A stretch of 43,014 nucleotides of DNA from Betaproteobacteria bacterium HGW-Betaproteobacteria-9 (GCA_002842215.1 PHCC01000018.1:166597-209610), one strand, 5' to 3'. Shown: positions 27,237 through 37,036, numbered from the stretch's first letter. A program made the numbers and translations. Notes: generated from the letters alone by a model not told the origin.

Positions 27237-27965
27237 ATGTCCGTGATGAAAAAGATGATGACCCTGCTGCGAGGCAGCGTGCGCGAGATCGGCGAGTCGG
27301 TGGTGGACGCCAACGCCACCCGCATCTGCGAACAGGAAATCCTGGACGCCAAACACCACATCGCTCAGGCCAAGGAAGAGCTGGTGGGTGTCATGGCCAC
27401 GGAAATGCAGAGCGCGCGGCAGATCGCCAGGCTGCAGGAAGAGATCGTTCGCCACGAGAAGCTGGCGGTCGAGGCCCTGGACGCCTCGCAGGCGGCGCTG
27501 GCCGAAGAGGTGGCGGCCCAGGTGGGTGCGCTGGACCTGGAGCTTCAGGCGCAGACCCGCGCTCACGCCAGCTGTGCGGTGCAGGCAGCCCGTCTGAAGG
27601 CGTTGATCCGGCAGGCCGAAACCCGGGTCCGGGAACACGAGCGTGAGCTCGCCGTGGCCAAGACCACCGAAAGTGTCTACCGCGCCACCCGCTCCATCTC
27701 AGACAACGACGGACCCGGCGGCTCGCGGCTGGTGAGCGCGCGCGAATCGCTGGAACGCATGCGGCAGCGACACGAAGACCTGTCCGACCGCATGACGGCG
27801 GCCGATCAGCTGCACAAAGAGTGGGACGACGGCGCACTGGAGCAGAAGCTCGCTGCCGCCGGTTTGGGCGACGGGGCGCGGCGCCAGGCCGAGGTGATGG
27901 AGCGCATCCGCGCGCGCCGCGCGGCGAGTGCGGACACCCCGACCCCGCCCTCCACCGCCGCGTGA
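27237..27965 (+). CDS. PspA/IM30 family protein (YjfJ-like)
   Basis: This 242-residue coiled-coil protein has the PspA/Vipp1 pattern: an N-terminal amphipathic segment (MSVMKKMMTLLRGSVREIGESVVDANATRI), then long helices full of Glu, Gln and Ala. PspA/Vipp1 proteins form ESCRT-III-like polymers on stressed membranes. The start follows AGGAGAACACC. The stop overlaps the next ATG (TGATG), so the small protein downstream is translationally coupled. It lacks the phage-shock regulator PspF and partners PspB/C nearby; regulation may instead go through the palindromes at 26698-26743. Confidence 0.88.
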   Translation: MSVMKKMMTLLRGSVREIGESVVDANATRICEQEILDAKHHIAQAKEELVGVMATEMQSARQIARLQEEIVRHEKLAVEALDASQAALAEEVAAQVGALDLELQAQTRAHASCAVQAARLKALIRQAETRVREHERELAVAKTTESVYRATRSISDNDGPGGSRLVSARESLERMRQRHEDLSDRMTAADQLHKEWDDGALEQKLAAAGLGDGARRQAEVMERIRARRAASADTPTPPSTAA

Positions 27966-28294
27966 TGGTGATGCGCAAGCCCGCACGGTGGACCGGATCG
28001 GACGACGCCCTGCGCGCGGTGCAGGTGGCGTTCGATGTGGAGCAGGCGGTGCTGGACGCCGTGCGCACCGCCGCCTTTCACAGCAACCGCTCGACCTCCG
28101 ACCAGATCCGTCACTTGCTGCAGCTGCCGGTCGCCACCCGGCCCAAGCGCCCGAGGCTGACCGTTTCCCTGAGCAGCCTGGACTACGGGCAGTTGGCCGA
28201 GCGCTACGGGCTGCCCGAGGCGGACCGGCTGGCGATCAAGGAGCGCGTGACACAGGAGCTGATCCGCTTCGCGAAGCCCCCGGGGCGCCGCTGA
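27965..28294 (+). CDS. Small basic protein of the stress cluster, unrecognised
   Basis: This 109-residue protein (MVMRKPARWTGSDD) overlaps the PspA-like stop codon by one base. The middle, AAFHSNRSTSDQIRHLLQLP, resembles a ribbon-helix-helix or short DNA-binding motif. The C-terminal half, LSSLDYGQLAERYGLPEADRLAIKERVTQELIRF, is helical. It has no membrane segment. It could be a cluster-specific regulator or a partner of the PspA-like protein; no function can be assigned from sequence. Confidence 0.65.
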   Translation: MVMRKPARWTGSDDALRAVQVAFDVEQAVLDAVRTAAFHSNRSTSDQIRHLLQLPVATRPKRPRLTVSLSSLDYGQLAERYGLPEADRLAIKERVTQELIRFAKPPGRR

Positions 28295-28310
28295 TAATCG
28301 ATTCAACAAA

Positions 28311-28330
28311 GGTCAGGCATGCACCTGACC
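28311..28330. promoter_or_regulatory. Inverted repeat before the YqiJ-like gene
   Basis: GGTCAGG-CATGCA-CCTGACC is a perfect 7-bp inverted repeat with a 6-base centre (itself CATGCA). It lies 29 bp before the start codon, in the 64-bp gap that splits the cluster into two parts. It may be an operator or a weak attenuator that sets the level of the second part. Confidence 0.4.
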
Positions 28331-28358
28331 GATTACATCTGTAAAGAGGGAGGAGCGG

Positions 28359-28988
28359 ATGGACCGCTTGATTGACGCCGCGATCGGATACCCCACCGCC
28401 ATCTTCACGGCCCTGTTGCTCGTGGTGCTGGTGTACTGGCTGTTGGCCCTGGTGGGCTGGGTGGACTTCGAGTCCTCGGGCATCGACGTGGAGCTGCAGG
28501 CCGACGGCGACCCGGGTGAAATCTCCACCCTGGCGGGTTATGTCGTGGCCATGGGTTTGAGTGGCGTGCCCTTTTCCATCGTGCTGAGCGTGCTGGTGCT
28601 GGTGTCGTGGACGCTCAGTTGCCTGGCCGGCGAGTGGCTGATGCCGCTGGTGCCCACGCTGCCGTTGCACATCGCGGTGGGCACCGGCGTGCTGCTGCTG
28701 AGCGTGGCGCTGGCGATCTTCGTCACCGCGCTGATGGTCAGGCCGCTGCGCGGCCTGTTTGTGACGCACCAGGCGATGGGCAACGCCAGCCTGGTCGGCC
28801 AGACCTGCACCGTGATGAGCCAGCGCGTGGACCAGCGCTCGGGCCACGCCGAGGTGGCGCAACGCGGCGCCGGCATCCAGATCCGCGTCTGGACGCCCGA
28901 TGACAACCGCCTCACCAAGGGCGACGCGGCGGTCATCCTGGCCTACGACGAAACCGCCAACGGCTACCGCATCGAGCCCGAACCCTGA
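28359..28988 (+). CDS. YqiJ-like inner-membrane protein with C-terminal OB fold
   Basis: This 209-residue protein has about four membrane helices: near residues 14-36 (IFTALLLVVLVYWLLALVGWV), 62-88, 90-100 and 107-128. A cytoplasmic OB-fold/NfeD-like domain follows (residues 135-209: GNASLVGQTCTVMS, IQIRVWTPDDNRLTKGDAAVILAYD). NfeD/YqiJ proteins are regular partners of flotillins, and the next gene is a flotillin. The start follows GGGAGGAGCGG. A membrane microdomain scaffold is the expected role. Confidence 0.82.
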   Translation: MDRLIDAAIGYPTAIFTALLLVVLVYWLLALVGWVDFESSGIDVELQADGDPGEISTLAGYVVAMGLSGVPFSIVLSVLVLVSWTLSCLAGEWLMPLVPTLPLHIAVGTGVLLLSVALAIFVTALMVRPLRGLFVTHQAMGNASLVGQTCTVMSQRVDQRSGHAEVAQRGAGIQIRVWTPDDNRLTKGDAAVILAYDETANGYRIEPEP

Positions 28989-29051
28989 CCCCGCCATATC
29001 AGGCACCGCACCACCGCTTTCTGTTTTCAATTTTTGCCCACAAGGAGCCCC

Positions 29052-31190
29052 ATGGAGCCCATCCTCGTTTCCGCCGGCATCGCAGCCTTCCTGCTGCTCT
29101 GCTTCATCATCATGTTCGCCAAGTTCTATCGCAAGATCGAACAGGGCCACGCGCTGATCATCAACACCCTGCGCGCCGAGCCCGAGGTGACCTTCACCGG
29201 GCGCATGGTCTACCCCATCATCCACAAGGCCGAGCTGATGGAGATCTCGGTCAAGACCATCGACATCGACCGCTCGGGCAACGAGGGCCTGATCTGTCGC
29301 GACAACATCCGCGCCGACATCAAGGTGAAGTTCTTCGTGCGGGTGAACAAGACCGCCGACGACGTGCTCAAGGTGGCGCAGTCCATCGGTTGCGCACGCG
29401 CCTCCAACCAGGACACGCTGGAAGAGCTGTTCTCCGCCAAGTTCTCCGAAGCCCTCAAGACCGTGGGCAAGGCCATGGACTTCGTCGATCTGTACCAGGC
29501 ACGCGACCGCTTCCGCGACGAGATCATTGCCCAGATCGGCAACGACCTCTCGGGCTACGTGCTGGACGACGCGGCCATCGACTTCCTGGAGCAGACGCCG
29601 CTGTCCAAGCTGGACGCCAACAACATCCTGGACGCGCAGGGCATCAAGAAGATCACCGAGCTGACGGCGGTCGAGCATGTGCGCACCAACGAGCTGCGCC
29701 GCAACGAAGAGATGCAGATCAAGAAGAAAAACGTCGAGACGCAGGAAGCCCTGCTGGAGCTGGAACGCCAGGCCGCCGACGCCCAGGCCCGCCAGTCGCG
29801 CGAAGTGGCGACGGTCAAGGCGCGTGAAGAGGCCGAGACGCTGAAGATCCAGTCCGAGGAAAAGACCAAGTCCGAGCTGGCCCGCCTGCAGGCCGAGCAG
29901 TCGGTCTCGGTGCAGCAGGAAAACGTGCTGCGCGAAAAGGAAGTGGCCGAGAACAACCGCAAGCGCGCGGTGGCCATCGAGGAAGAAAAAGTGATCCGTG
30001 CCCGCGAGCTGGAGGTGGTGGACCGCGAGAAGGAAGTGACGCTGCAGAAGATCGAGAAGGACAAGGCGGTCGAGGTGCAGAAGAAGGCGATTGCCGACGT
30101 GATCCGCGAGCGCATCGTGGTCGAGCGCACCGTGGCCGAGCAGGAAGAGGCCATCAAGGAACTGCGCGTGGTGGCCGAGGCCGACCGCACCAAGCAGTCC
30201 ACCGTGATCCTGGCCGAGGGCCAGGCCGAAGAGAAGCTGATCATCGAGGTGAAGGCCGCCGAGGCGCAGGAGCGCAAGGCGCGCTACAAGGCCGCCGAAG
30301 AAACCACGCTGGCCGATGCGCGCCTGAAGGTGGCGGAGAGAGAGTCCGAATCGAAGAAGCGCGAAGCCGAAGGCCTGGAGGCCATCACCGCCGCGCCGGG
30401 CCTGGCCGCCGCCAAGGTGACCATGGTCACCGCCGACGCGGTGGAGAAGCAGGGCATGGCCGAGGTGCACGTGCGCGCCGCCGGTGCCGAGGCCACGCTG
30501 AAAGAAGGCCAGGCCGAGGCCCAGGTGATCGAGCTGCGCTCGCAGGCTGAGGCCGTGGGCGTGCGCGCCAAGATGGAAGCCGAGGCCAGCGGCAAGGAAA
30601 AGCTGGGCCTGGCCGAGGTGCAGGTGCGCTTGGCCGACGCCGACGCCGTGGTCAAGGCCGGTCAGGCCGATGCCGCGACCATCGAAGCACGCTTCCAGGC
30701 CGAGGCCAAGGGCCTGCGCGAGAAGTTCGAGGCCATGAGTGCCATGAGCGGCGAAACCCGCGCCCACGAAGAATTCCGCATGCAGCTGGAGAAGGCGCAC
30801 GTGGAAACCGTCAAGGGCATCGACGCGCAGACCTCCATCGCGCGCGAGCAGGCCGAGGTGCTGGGCGCCGCCATGTCCAACGCCAAGATCGACATCGTGG
30901 GTGGGCAGGGCGACTACTTTGACCGCTTCGTGGGCGCGCTGGCCGTGGGCAAGGGCATCGACGGCGTGGTCAACAAGAGCAAGACGCTGCAGGTGGCGTT
31001 CAAGGACCAGCTCGCGGGTGAGCGCGACGTGGTGCCCGACCTGCAGAGCCTGCTGGGCGCGCTGGGCAGCTCGTCCGGTGAGGTGCAGAACCTCACGGTG
31101 GCGGGCCTGCTGACCAAGGTCATGCGCGAGGGCAACGAGGCCCAGAAGAGCGCGCTGCGGACCCTGATGAATGGCCTGGACAAAGGCTGA
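29052..31190 (+). CDS. Flotillin family protein (YqiK-like)
   Basis: This 712-residue protein has one N-terminal membrane segment (residues 4-24, ILVSAGIAAFLLLCFIIMF) and a band-7/SPFH domain (about 30-200). A long Ala/Glu-rich coiled coil runs from about 210 to 600, followed by a C-terminal region ending in LMNGLDKG. The start at 29052 follows AAGGAGCCCC. Flotillins oligomerise in membrane microdomains. Length and coiled coil are longer than in short flotillins, as in YqiK. Coupling with the YqiJ-like gene 63 bp upstream is typical. Here the pair is fused into a PspA-type cluster rather than standing alone as in E. coli. Confidence 0.9.
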   Translation: MEPILVSAGIAAFLLLCFIIMFAKFYRKIEQGHALIINTLRAEPEVTFTGRMVYPIIHKAELMEISVKTIDIDRSGNEGLICRDNIRADIKVKFFVRVNKTADDVLKVAQSIGCARASNQDTLEELFSAKFSEALKTVGKAMDFVDLYQARDRFRDEIIAQIGNDLSGYVLDDAAIDFLEQTPLSKLDANNILDAQGIKKITELTAVEHVRTNELRRNEEMQIKKKNVETQEALLELERQAADAQARQSREVATVKAREEAETLKIQSEEKTKSELARLQAEQSVSVQQENVLREKEVAENNRKRAVAIEEEKVIRARELEVVDREKEVTLQKIEKDKAVEVQKKAIADVIRERIVVERTVAEQEEAIKELRVVAEADRTKQSTVILAEGQAEEKLIIEVKAAEAQERKARYKAAEETTLADARLKVAERESESKKREAEGLEAITAAPGLAAAKVTMVTADAVEKQGMAEVHVRAAGAEATLKEGQAEAQVIELRSQAEAVGVRAKMEAEASGKEKLGLAEVQVRLADADAVVKAGQADAATIEARFQAEAKGLREKFEAMSAMSGETRAHEEFRMQLEKAHVETVKGIDAQTSIAREQAEVLGAAMSNAKIDIVGGQGDYFDRFVGALAVGKGIDGVVNKSKTLQVAFKDQLAGERDVVPDLQSLLGALGSSSGEVQNLTVAGLLTKVMREGNEAQKSALRTLMNGLDKG

Positions 31191-31216
31191 TCCCTCTTTT
31201 CACCGGAGACATCACC

Positions 31217-31762
31217 ATGTCCAACACCTGGCGCTGCTGCGCCTGCGACCACCGCCCGTCCCTGAGCGAACAGGCGCTCTCGCCCGGTCTGCCCACGCGC
31301 GAATGCCTGGCATGCAACGGGCACTGGGTTCGCCTGGACGACCACCGGGAATGGGTCAGCAGCGGCGCGCCGTTGGCCGAGGCCCCTGAGTTGGCCGAAC
31401 ACTGGTTGCCCGAGGCCGACTCGCCAGCGCGGGCCTGCCCGGCTTGCCAGCGCCTCATGGAACGCCTGCGCACCGGCGGCCAGCCCGACATCCGCATCGA
31501 CCGTTGCGTGCATTGCCATGCGGTGTGGCTTGATGGCGGCGAGTGGGCGGCCCTGCAGTTCCAGCAGGCCCGGCTCGACGACGTGCTGTCCGACATGTGG
31601 CAGCGCCAACTGCGCGAGGCCGAGGCGCTGGAGCGGCGCGACGCGCAGGTGCGCCAGCGCCATGGCGACGAATGCATCGACGAGGTGCTGCGCATCCGGC
31701 GCTGGCTGCAACAGCAGGCCGAACCCGGGCTGCTGCTCAAACTGATCCGCAACGGCTGGTGA
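31217..31762 (+). CDS. Zinc-ribbon protein (TFIIB-type) of the stress cluster
   Basis: This 181-residue protein has two zinc-binding parts: CCACD ... CLACN near the N-terminus, and CPACQRLM ... DRCVHCHAVWLDGGEW at residues 74-112, the latter of zf-TFIIB type. The C-terminal 65 residues are helical and charged. No membrane segment is present. It probably acts as an adaptor in the membrane-associated complex; the substrate is unknown. The start follows CCGGAGACATCACC. It lies between the flotillin gene and the large ATPase gene, with gaps of about 26 bp on each side. Confidence 0.75.
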   Translation: MSNTWRCCACDHRPSLSEQALSPGLPTRECLACNGHWVRLDDHREWVSSGAPLAEAPELAEHWLPEADSPARACPACQRLMERLRTGGQPDIRIDRCVHCHAVWLDGGEWAALQFQQARLDDVLSDMWQRQLREAEALERRDAQVRQRHGDECIDEVLRIRRWLQQQAEPGLLLKLIRNGW

Positions 31763-31787
31763 CCCCAGGCCGCACAGAAAGTCCGAC

Positions 31788-34700
31788 ATGTCCAGACAAG
31801 ATCCTGCGGCGCCGGGTGGGGAAACCGGCGCCGACGCCGTGGAACGCCTGGTGGCCGACGGCGGCAGCTACGAGCTGCTGAAAAAGCGCCTGCAGACCCA
31901 GGGCGACGCGCTGCAGCACAAGACCCAGGCGCTCAACGAAGCGCGCCTGGGCAGCTTCGGCCGCTCCGAGCAGAGCCTGCTGCTGCGCACCCGCGCGCGC
32001 ACCGAGAACAACTGCGTCGCGCGCGACCTGGTGCGCATCGGCGACGTGCTGCTGTTCGGCTACAACGTCTTCATCGGCCTGAAGAAAGAGACGGCGGTGG
32101 GCGACGTGTTCGCGCTCTACCGCCTGGCCGAACACGACGGCGCCGACGAGCTGGAGGCGGTGCCGCTGGCCGGCAGCTTCCTGGACGACCCGCGTTTCGT
32201 GGCCGACTTCCGCGAGCTGCACGCCTACTACAAGCAGGCCACGCTGCTGCAGCTGCGCGTCACGCAGGACAAGCTGCTCGCGGCCTTCCAGATCGGCCAG
32301 CAACTGCACGACTTGCGCGTGTTCCGCTGGAGCATCGAGCCCGGTGGCGCGGTGCGCTACGTGGACAACCGCGGCGAGCGCGACATCGCGCTGCCGCCCA
32401 CCCACGACTTCGAGTGGACCGTGGCCACGCGCGAGGACCACGTGGGCGGCAAGTACCCGCACATCAACGTGCTCGACACCATCTTCGTCGAGACTCTGGG
32501 CGGCGACCTCACGGTCAAGGTCGAGAACAACACCGAGACCGGCCTGGGCATCTACAGCGAGCCGGTGGAAGACAAGCACCAGGCGCTGGTGGACGCCGAG
32601 GTGGCCTGGGCGCGCCTGGGCCTGCTGATCCTGCTGCGCATCAAGCCTTACCGCGAGTCCGAGACGCGTTACCTCGTCTTCAACACCCGCACGCAGAAGG
32701 TCGAGCGCATCGACGCCATCGGCGTGTCCTGCGTGCAGTTGCCCGAAGACCACGGCATCATCTTTCCCGGCGGCATGTACCTGCAGTCGGGCGAGTACAA
32801 GCGCTTCGATCTGCCTGCCTCGCTCAGCAGCAGCCTGCGCATCAAGCGCATGCTGCGCTCGCCGCACGGCGAGGAAGTGCTCTATGTGTTCTACCAGCCG
32901 GGCGGTGGCCACTACGCGCTGTTCAGCTACCACCTGATCAACAAGACCCTGGCCGCGCCCATCGTGGCGCACGGCTACGCGCGCTTCCCCGATGGCCGCA
33001 TGCTGGTCTTCCTGGCCGACAGCGAAGAGCCCACCCGCGTGCACCCCATGCAGCTGTGGCAGACGCCGTTCGCCAGCGAAGAGCACGCCGCCTCCTTGCC
33101 GCGCGGCACCGGCTTCTTCGCCAAGGTGGGCAACGCCGAGCTGGTGCGCGGCGTGTCCGACCTGATGGGCATCGCGCGCGCGGTGCGCGAGCAGGTGCCC
33201 ACGCGCACCGCCTACGAAGACCTGATCCGCCAATGCACCCGCGTGGGCGACGCCTACTTCTGGCTCGGCGAGCCCGAGGCCCAGCGCCTCGGCACCGAGC
33301 TGCAGGCCATCGTTGAAGGCGCGCGCCAGACCCTGGCCGAGTTCGAGAAGGTCGACAGCATCCGCCGCGAAACGGCGCGCGCGCTGCAGCAGGCCGAAGG
33401 CGAGCAGCACAGCCTGCTCACCGACATCGCCAGCACGCTGTGGCGCCGGCCCGAAGATTTCGTGCAGGCCCTGGCGCGCCTGCGCGAGCGGCGCGGGCGG
33501 CTGCAGCCGCTCAAGGAACTGCGTTACGCCGACCTCGCCGCCATTGAGGCCATGGACCAGGCGCTGCAGGCGCAGCAGCAACTGGTCGGCCACAAGGCCA
33601 TGGCCTTCCTGGCCGACAAGGCCGCGTTCGACGGCCACCAGCAGGCGCTGGTGCAGGCCACCGCCGCGCTGGCCCAGGCCAGCACATCGCCCGCGCTGGG
33701 CCAGCTGCTGGCCACGCTGGACGAACAGGCCACCGGCCTGGACCTGCTGACCGAGCAACTGGGCAGCCTGCCCGGCGGCGACGCGGTGGTGCGCACCGCC
33801 ATCCTGGACCGCATCTCCGGCCTCTACGCCGACATCAACCGCCTGCGCGCCGAGGCCCGCAGCCGCCGCAAGAGCCTGGGCGCCACCGAGGCCGCGGCCG
33901 AGTTCGGCGCGCAGTTCAAGCTGTTTGGCCAGGCGGTGGACAACGCGCTCGAATTCGCCGACACGCCCGAAAAATGCGACGAGGCGCTGACCCGCCTGCT
34001 GGCGCAGCTCGAAGAGCTCGAAGGCCGCTTCGCCGACCACGAGGTCTTCATCACCGACGTGGCGAGCAAGCGCGAGGCCGTGGTGGACGCGCTCGCCGCG
34101 CGGCGCCAGACCCTGGTCGAAGCGCGCCAGCGCCGCGCCCAGGCGGTGAGCGAGGCGGCCGGCCGCATCCTCGACGGCATCCCGCGCCGCGTCGCCGGCT
34201 TTGCCGACGTGGGCCAGATCCACGGCTACTTCGCCGGCGACCCGCTGCTGGCCAAGCTGCAGCAGCTCATGGCCGACCTGCGCGGCCTGGGCGCCCAGGT
34301 GCAGGCCGACGACATCGCCACGCGCCTGAAGACCGCGCGCGACCAGGCCCTGCGCGCCGTGCGCGACAAGAGCGAACTGGTCGCCGCCGACGGCAACACC
34401 CTGCGCTTCGGCCGCCACGCCTTCACCATCCAGCGCCAGCCGCTGGACCTCTCGCTCGTGCCGCACCAGGGGGCCTTGAGCTTCCAGATCACCGGCACCG
34501 ACTACCTGGCCCCGGTGCGGGACGCGCGACTGGACGCCTTTCGGGCGCGCTGGGACCAGGCCCTGGTGTCCGAGACGCCCGAGCTTTCGCGCGCCGAGTA
34601 CCTTGCCGGCTGTCTGGTGCAGGCGGCGCTGCGCGGCGAGCAGGGGCTGGACTGGCCCACGCTGGTGGGCGCGGTGCAAGCCGCCACGCCCGAGCAGCCC

Positions 34701-36995
34701 GCGCCGCTGCTGGAGCGCGTGCGCGCCTTCGCCGCGCCGCGCTACCAGGAGGGTTACCAGAAGGGCGTGCACGACGAAGACGCCGCGCGCCTGGCCACCG
34801 CCCTGGTGCGCATGCAGGACGGCGCGGGCCTGCTGGCCTGGGGGCCGTCCGAGCGCACGCTGGCGCTGCTCTACTGGCAGCATGGCCGTTTCGTGAACGA
34901 GCGCGATGCGCTGCAACGCCGCGCCCGTGCGGCGCTGCAGATGCAGCAGCTGTTCGGCACGCAGGCCGCGCTCGAAGCCGTGGAGGCCGACACCACCAGC
35001 GCGCTGCAGCGCTTCGCCGACGAGTTCCAGCCCGAGCTGGGCGGCGAAGGCGTTGACGCAGAACAGCTGGCCACACGCTGCGCGCAGGCCGCCGCCTACC
35101 TGGTGCGCCAGCTGGCCGCGCACGAAGGCGCCACGCCGAGCTGGGTCGTCTCTGGCCCGGCGCAGGACCTCGCCGACGCGTTCAAACGCGAGCTGGAACG
35201 CAGCGGGCGCTGGGCCGACTGGCAACACGATCTGGACGCCTGCATGCCCGGCGAACGCTGGCACCGCGCGCGCGAGTGGGTGCGCGCCTTCGCCACCGCC
35301 CAGGCCGCCGATGCGGCGGGCTGGGTGGACGAAGCCGCTGGCGCGCTCTGCCTGCCGGTGCCGCGCGAGCGCGTGAACGCCGTGCTGCAGACGGCCGTGG
35401 ACGGCCTGCTGAGCGAACACCCGCGCGTGGTGCAAGGCGGAATGGCGCTCAACCTGAACCACTTCTGGCAGCGCTTCCTGCACCACCAGGGCCGCAACGT
35501 GCCCGCGTTCGAAGCCTGGCACCGCCTGCGCCACGAGCTGGTCACGCAGGAGAAAAAACGCCTGCGCCTGCACCAGTTCCAGGCCAAACCGCTGTCCACC
35601 TTCGTGCGCAACCGCCTGATCGACGAGCTCTACCTGCCTCTGATCGGCGACAACCTGGCCAAGCAGATCGGCGCCGCGGGCGACGCCTCGCGCACCGACC
35701 GCATGGGCATGCTGCTGCTGATCTCGCCGCCGGGCTACGGCAAGACCACGCTGATGGAATACGTGGCCGACCGCCTGGGCATGGTGTTCGTGCGCATCAA
35801 CTGCCCGGCGCTGGGCCACGACGTGGTCTCCATCGACCCGGCCAGCGCCGAACACAGCGCGGCGCGCCAGGAGCTGGAGAAGCTCAACCTCGGTCTGGCC
35901 ATGGGCAACAACGTGATGCTCTACCTGGATGACATCCAGCACACCAACCCGGAGTTCCTGCAGAAGTTCATCGCCCTGGCCGACGGCACGCGCCGCATCG
36001 AAGGCGTGTGGAACGGCGAGCCGCGCAGCTACGACCTGCGCGGCAAGCGCTTTGCCGTGGTGATGGCGGGCAACCCCTACACCGAGTCGGGCGACGTGTT
36101 CAAGATCCCCGACATGCTGGCCAACCGCGCCGACATCTACAACCTGGGCGACGTGCTCTCGGGCCGCGAGGCGCTGTTCGCGCTGTCCTACCTGGAGAAC
36201 GCGCTGACCGCCAACCCGGTGCTGCTGCCGCTGTCCTCGCGCGACCCCAAGGACGTGCATTTGCTGGTGCAACGCGCCGAGGGGCAGGACGTGCCGTCCA
36301 CCGCTTTCTCGCACCCCTACGGCGCGGCCGAGCTGGAGGAGTTGACCGAGCTGTTCAAACGCCTGTTCCGTGCGCGCGACCTGCTGCTCAAGGTCAACCT
36401 GAGCTACATCGAATCGGCGGCGCAAAAGGACGACTACCGCACCGAGCCGCCCTTCAAGCTGCAGGGCAGCTACCGCAACATGACCAAGCTGGCGGCGCAG
36501 ATCACGCCGCAGATGCGCGACGACGAGCTCGACGCCCTGCTGCGCGACCACTACCGCGGCGAGGCGCAAACGCTCACCACGGGCGCCGAAGAAAACCTGC
36601 TCAAGCTCGCGCAGCTGCTGGGCAGCCCCACGGCCGAAGAAGCGCGGCGCTGGGTGGATATCCGCGACGAATTCGTGCGCCAGCGCAAGCTCGGTGGCAG
36701 CGACACCGATGCCGGCACCCGCATCACTGCGGGCCTGCTCGATGTGGCGCGCGCGGTCGATGCGCTCAAAAAGCCCGAGAGCGAAACCCAAAGCCAGACC
36801 TCGGAAGCCCTGCGCCTGGCTGAGGCGGTGCTGGAGATCGCGGTGACCTACCGCACCATCCTGCTGCCGCTGATCTCGGCCACCGAACGCCGCCTGAAGC
36901 TGGACCACTCGATCCGCACCGAGGTCGAGAAGGTGGCGCAGCAGCTCGACGAGGTCAAGGCGCGACAGGCGGAGCTCAAGGACAGGGCGCGCTGA
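31788..36995 (+). CDS. Giant cytoplasmic protein with C-terminal AAA+ ATPase (DUF3686 / so-called DNA repair ATPase)
   Basis: This 1735-residue protein has an N-terminal beta-rich region (about 60-450) and a long coiled-coil middle (about 490-900). A C-terminal AAA+ module of MoxR-like type has Walker A SPPGYGKTT (K1319), Walker B YLDDIQ (D1381, D1382) and a sensor region VVMAGNPYTESG. Databases, as I recall, name such proteins DNA repair ATPase (DUF3686 family), but I know of no experiment behind that name. Linkage with PspA and flotillin suggests a membrane-related ATPase instead. No membrane segment or signal peptide is present. It ends the cluster. Confidence 0.88.
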   Translation: MSRQDPAAPGGETGADAVERLVADGGSYELLKKRLQTQGDALQHKTQALNEARLGSFGRSEQSLLLRTRARTENNCVARDLVRIGDVLLFGYNVFIGLKKETAVGDVFALYRLAEHDGADELEAVPLAGSFLDDPRFVADFRELHAYYKQATLLQLRVTQDKLLAAFQIGQQLHDLRVFRWSIEPGGAVRYVDNRGERDIALPPTHDFEWTVATREDHVGGKYPHINVLDTIFVETLGGDLTVKVENNTETGLGIYSEPVEDKHQALVDAEVAWARLGLLILLRIKPYRESETRYLVFNTRTQKVERIDAIGVSCVQLPEDHGIIFPGGMYLQSGEYKRFDLPASLSSSLRIKRMLRSPHGEEVLYVFYQPGGGHYALFSYHLINKTLAAPIVAHGYARFPDGRMLVFLADSEEPTRVHPMQLWQTPFASEEHAASLPRGTGFFAKVGNAELVRGVSDLMGIARAVREQVPTRTAYEDLIRQCTRVGDAYFWLGEPEAQRLGTELQAIVEGARQTLAEFEKVDSIRRETARALQQAEGEQHSLLTDIASTLWRRPEDFVQALARLRERRGRLQPLKELRYADLAAIEAMDQALQAQQQLVGHKAMAFLADKAAFDGHQQALVQATAALAQASTSPALGQLLATLDEQATGLDLLTEQLGSLPGGDAVVRTAILDRISGLYADINRLRAEARSRRKSLGATEAAAEFGAQFKLFGQAVDNALEFADTPEKCDEALTRLLAQLEELEGRFADHEVFITDVASKREAVVDALAARRQTLVEARQRRAQAVSEAAGRILDGIPRRVAGFADVGQIHGYFAGDPLLAKLQQLMADLRGLGAQVQADDIATRLKTARDQALRAVRDKSELVAADGNTLRFGRHAFTIQRQPLDLSLVPHQGALSFQITGTDYLAPVRDARLDAFRARWDQALVSETPELSRAEYLAGCLVQAALRGEQGLDWPTLVGAVQAATPEQPAPLLERVRAFAAPRYQEGYQKGVHDEDAARLATALVRMQDGAGLLAWGPSERTLALLYWQHGRFVNERDALQRRARAALQMQQLFGTQAALEAVEADTTSALQRFADEFQPELGGEGVDAEQLATRCAQAAAYLVRQLAAHEGATPSWVVSGPAQDLADAFKRELERSGRWADWQHDLDACMPGERWHRAREWVRAFATAQAADAAGWVDEAAGALCLPVPRERVNAVLQTAVDGLLSEHPRVVQGGMALNLNHFWQRFLHHQGRNVPAFEAWHRLRHELVTQEKKRLRLHQFQAKPLSTFVRNRLIDELYLPLIGDNLAKQIGAAGDASRTDRMGMLLLISPPGYGKTTLMEYVADRLGMVFVRINCPALGHDVVSIDPASAEHSAARQELEKLNLGLAMGNNVMLYLDDIQHTNPEFLQKFIALADGTRRIEGVWNGEPRSYDLRGKRFAVVMAGNPYTESGDVFKIPDMLANRADIYNLGDVLSGREALFALSYLENALTANPVLLPLSSRDPKDVHLLVQRAEGQDVPSTAFSHPYGAAELEELTELFKRLFRARDLLLKVNLSYIESAAQKDDYRTEPPFKLQGSYRNMTKLAAQITPQMRDDELDALLRDHYRGEAQTLTTGAEENLLKLAQLLGSPTAEEARRWVDIRDEFVRQRKLGGSDTDAGTRITAGLLDVARAVDALKKPESETQSQTSEALRLAEAVLEIAVTYRTILLPLISATERRLKLDHSIRTEVEKVAQQLDEVKARQAELKDRAR

Positions 36996-37036
36996 GGAGG
37001 GCCGCGCGGTGGACGCTCGGCGGCTCGGCGACAGGT

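Noticed and set aside
31737..36908. A 1723-codon open frame antisense to the giant ATPase gene
   Set aside because: The translation is Gln/His/Leu/Arg-rich low-complexity text without motifs; the plus-strand frame has clear AAA+ motifs, a start site and operon context.
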